A stretch of 64,000 nt of DNA, from assembly GCA_024233135.1 (NCBI GenBank), contig JACKPZ010000004.1, positions 186,001 through 250,000 on the forward strand, written 5' to 3'. The translations under genes and the position numbers were made by a program. This DNA is from Akkermansiaceae bacterium (GTDB lineage Bacteria > Verrucomicrobiota > Verrucomicrobiia > Verrucomicrobiales > Akkermansiaceae). The notes under the pieces were generated by a model. It did no database searches. It was not told the DNA's origin and saw only the letters and a list, made by a program, of their open reading frames with translations. Below, piece by piece: positions 61,367 to 64,000 of the stretch (its first letter is position 1; each line of letters opens with the position of its first letter).

Positions 61367-64000
61367 ATGATCAAACCCGTTGCAACTTCGCGGCATCGCG
61401 CTGCCCTAAGCGGCCTCCACTCGCTCGTCCTTGTTTCCATCCTGCTCGGGGCCAACCCTGTGCGCGCGGCGGAATACACGTGGCCGGCCTACAGCCCGAC
61501 GGTGGCCTATGATTTCCGCGACGAATATCCCGGCATTGAGCCGCCCACCAAGGTGCTGCCCGGCGTGACCGGAGTGGAGGGAACCTATACGAGCGAATGG
61601 TGGTGTTTTGTCCGGGGAACCAACACGCATCCTTCGGTCACGGCGGCCGCCTGGGAGCCGATGCTCCAGCGCTACGAGGACGACTTCAACTACATCACCG
61701 ACGTGATGGGGTATCCCCGCGACAAGCGGGCCAAGAATGGCTATTACAGCACGATCTATCTTCTGGGATCGGGGCTGAGCACCGACAATCTGACCTGGGA
61801 TGACGCCGGCGGCTGGATGGGATCCACCGATTACGGCGGCGAGGGGTGGCCGTGTGTCATCGCCACCCGTTTCCCGGTAGCCGCCTTCGACCCGGCACAA
61901 TACAGCGAGTATCAGACGGGCGGCATGATCCACGAAGGGGTTCATGCGATCCTCGCGGACATGCCCGGCGGTTTCAACGCCGCATGGGCCCACGAGGGCT
62001 GCGACAACTGGGTGCTGGGCACGATGGCCGCCCAGCGCACCGGCGATTTCACCGGCATGGGTTTCCTGAGTGCGGGGTCGATGATCGCCCCCTTCATGCC
62101 GATCGAATGCTACTCCGGATGGTTGCAGGATGGTTCATTCGGCGGTCCGAGCGCCGAGGGCGTGAACCTGTTCAACGGCACCCAGCAAATCTGCACCTGG
62201 CGCAACCTGCTCGGCGGCGTCCAGTACAGCGAGTGCTTCCCGCATGCGATGGAGATCATGCTTGGAGCCAAGAGCGTGGCGTGGCTTTGGCGCAACGCCC
62301 ATTACAGCGGTCGGATGCTGCAGGACCTGGCGGAAGCGCCCGACGGCATTGGCGCTGCCCAGACCCGGCGTTTGATTCAGGAGTATCGGGGCCGACAGGC
62401 GTTTTGCGATTTCGGACAGTGGTCCTATGCATTCCGGCAGTTGCTGAACGACAACTGGGGTGCCTCCGTCGAGGAGGAGTGGTCGCCCTACAACATCGAT
62501 GTCGCTCCGTGGACCGCCACCTGTTACGTCGCCACCTCCAATTCCGGCGGCGTGCTGACCCCCGACACGCTTACGCTGCCGGGCTGGTCGGGCGCGAACC
62601 AAATCCCGCTGACGGTCAATTCCTCAGCGACCTCCGCGACGGTGACCTTCAATCCCATCGGCTCGAACATGAGCTGCCAGTTGGTCTATCGCGACACCTC
62701 GGGCACGGTTCACTACAGCGACCCGGTCGGCAGCGGCGCGTGCACGATTCCTTTTGCCGCGGGCAGCGTGATGAACAACGTCATCGTCGCGGTGGTGTGC
62801 AATACGGACTACATCTATGTGAACGACGCGACCCGCCAGGCCAAGTTCGACTACCGGCTGACGATGGGTTCCGGTGTCACCGGACAGGCCAATATCAACA
62901 CAAAATGGTATGACTACAATCCCGCGAGCCACACCATCACGGCATCCACCGGGGCACACGGGACGATCTCGCCCTCCGGCGCCACAACCGTGGCGGCATG
63001 GGCCTCGCAAGGATTCACCTTCACGCCGGATTCCGGCTATGAGGTCGAGGAAATCACCCTGAACGGATTGCCCGTCGGCAAGCTCTCCAGTTATACCTTC
63101 AGTCCGGTCGTCGGAAACCACACGATCAGCGTCAGCTACCGCCTCATCGCACCCCCAGCCGCTCCCGCCAACCTGAGCGCCACCGCGGGCAGTGGCTTGG
63201 CGAAGCTCGACTGGGATGCCAACACCGAGGACGATTTCGCCAGTTATACCGTTTACCGTTCGTCCTCCAGCGGCAGCGGCTACGTCGCGATCGCCTCCGG
63301 TCTGAAACACAGCGATTTCACCGACAACCTGGTGGCCTTCAACACACCATACTTTTACAAGGTGACGGCCACCGACGACTCCGGTCTCGAGTCCGGTTTC
63401 TCCAGCGAGGTTTCAGCAACGCCGACCTACACCACCACAGCCACCCCTGCGCTGACCAACCCGGGCTTCGAAGCCGGCGTGGTGAATTTTCCCGATGGCT
63501 TCGATGCCGATCCGGACGTTCCCGGTTGGGAGGATGTTGCGGGCACGCCGGGCGATTCCGGGGTTGGCGATGCCAATCCGTGGTTCACCGCCCGTGGCAC
63601 CTATTCGGCCTTCCTGATGGGCGGTGACAGCGGAATGAAACAGCTCACCGGCTATGCGATCCAGACCGGCGATGTGTTCACCGTCGGCTTCTGGGCCGCC
63701 CAGTGGAACGACAACACCCAATTGACGGCGACCCTCTACTATGATTTCGGCGGGACCTCCGTGGATCTCGGTTCCTACACCACGCCGGTGCTGAACTGGT
63801 TCAATGGCGCAGGACTGACATATTACGAGACCACGATCCCAGCGGCCGCGGCCTCGATCAGCCATCATGTCGGTGTGCGCTTTGCGGTCACCTCGGGCAC
63901 CGGTTTGCACGCCATCATCGACGACATTTCCCTGAGCGTGGTTTCCGGGGGTGAAGTGCCGCCGGCGGCCCCCACAGGCCTGAGCGCCAGCTTTGGCGAC
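61367..64000 (+). CDS. Exported multidomain protein with HExxH peptidase-like domain (runs off right edge)
   Basis: The 878 visible residues start MIKPVATSRHRAALSGLHSL; the signal ends near PVRA-AEYT. The first domain (about 35-385) has GGMIHEGVHAILADMPGGFN and AWAHEGCDNW: HEGVH at 189-193 and Glu210 fit a gluzincin-type zinc peptidase (HExxH, then a downstream Glu). A beta-sandwich and a repeat of the bacterial InlB-like kind (HGTISPSGATTVAAWASQGF) follow. An FN3 domain (PPAAPANLSATAGSGLAKLD) comes next, then a carbohydrate-binding-like domain (PALTNPGFEAGVVNFPDGFD ... HAIIDDISLSVV), and the start of a second FN3 at the edge. It resembles secreted enzymes that act on large polymers. No stop is reached in the window. 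Confidence 0.82.
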   Translation, partial: MIKPVATSRHRAALSGLHSLVLVSILLGANPVRAAEYTWPAYSPTVAYDFRDEYPGIEPPTKVLPGVTGVEGTYTSEWWCFVRGTNTHPSVTAAAWEPMLQRYEDDFNYITDVMGYPRDKRAKNGYYSTIYLLGSGLSTDNLTWDDAGGWMGSTDYGGEGWPCVIATRFPVAAFDPAQYSEYQTGGMIHEGVHAILADMPGGFNAAWAHEGCDNWVLGTMAAQRTGDFTGMGFLSAGSMIAPFMPIECYSGWLQDGSFGGPSAEGVNLFNGTQQICTWRNLLGGVQYSECFPHAMEIMLGAKSVAWLWRNAHYSGRMLQDLAEAPDGIGAAQTRRLIQEYRGRQAFCDFGQWSYAFRQLLNDNWGASVEEEWSPYNIDVAPWTATCYVATSNSGGVLTPDTLTLPGWSGANQIPLTVNSSATSATVTFNPIGSNMSCQLVYRDTSGTVHYSDPVGSGACTIPFAAGSVMNNVIVAVVCNTDYIYVNDATRQAKFDYRLTMGSGVTGQANINTKWYDYNPASHTITASTGAHGTISPSGATTVAAWASQGFTFTPDSGYEVEEITLNGLPVGKLSSYTFSPVVGNHTISVSYRLIAPPAAPANLSATAGSGLAKLDWDANTEDDFASYTVYRSSSSGSGYVAIASGLKHSDFTDNLVAFNTPYFYKVTATDDSGLESGFSSEVSATPTYTTTATPALTNPGFEAGVVNFPDGFDADPDVPGWEDVAGTPGDSGVGDANPWFTARGTYSAFLMGGDSGMKQLTGYAIQTGDVFTVGFWAAQWNDNTQLTATLYYDFGGTSVDLGSYTTPVLNWFNGAGLTYYETTIPAAAASISHHVGVRFAVTSGTGLHAIIDDISLSVVSGGEVPPAAPTGLSASFGD

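Noticed and set aside
1..64000. CRISPR array
   Set aside because: Repeats in the window are coding repeats, single tandem repeats or attC-like hairpins; none shows regularly spaced identical repeats with unique spacers.

Overview
The window looks like chromosomal DNA of a high-GC Verrucomicrobiota bacterium, probably a Verrucomicrobiales member near Luteolibacter or Haloferula (inference). Evidence: an LpxC-FabZ fusion for lipid A, PEP-CTERM sorting tags (VPEPST...RRRR, IPEPGAALL...RRRR), giant secreted proteins with autotransporter-associated beta-strand repeats, a prepilin-like protein ending in a FADGHV motif, an ECF sigma factor beside a Ser/Thr kinase, and many secreted glycoside hydrolases. 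No CRISPR array, rRNA or prophage was seen.

Layout. 1-1885: a partial hypothetical gene and a PPi-type phosphofructokinase. 1886-2699: non-coding, with short palindromic repeats. 2700-6388: lower-GC DNA that I read as an integron gene-cassette array without an integrase. It has five well-formed attC-like sites plus two weaker ends, all in one orientation and about 0.5 kb apart. The cassettes carry mostly decayed genes for small membrane or exported proteins, and one holds the 3' end of a group II intron on the opposite strand. 6395-7357: the only intact cassette-type gene. 7509-24874: housekeeping and envelope genes (HMGL-like aldolase, GYF_2/RDD membrane protein, a 2261-residue macroglobulin-like protein with an embedded secretin-type domain, lpxC/fabZ, an XcbB/CpsF-like hydrolase, hrpA, glgA, a Nudix-like protein). 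25077-27389: a PEP-CTERM protein, tRNA-Ala(GGC), a tiny membrane protein and two abutting IS remnants. 27485-36242: small exported proteins and a glycan-degradation cluster (GH29, a thioredoxin-like protein, two GH43-like proteins, a GH128-like protein). 36392-50194: four giant surface proteins in tandem, with a STAS-like gene between the pairs. 50458-53296: ECF sigma factor (frameshifted) and a transmembrane Ser/Thr kinase. 53404-64000: prepilin-like protein, GH30, and two large secreted proteins with HExxH motifs.

How parts may work together. Six genes for secreted or surface proteins (starts at 34762, 48017, 50194, 54198, 56232 and 61367) have the same upstream element: TGGCG (one copy CGGCG), exactly 17 bases, then a CCGCTTTTCC-like decamer. 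This suggests one regulon, possibly read by the sigma factor encoded in the middle of the cluster (inference). The four tandem surface proteins form a two-by-two set: two N-terminal types, each paired with a PEP-CTERM tail and with a different tail ending in FFxRVKV. All functional calls are from reading motifs; no database search was run.
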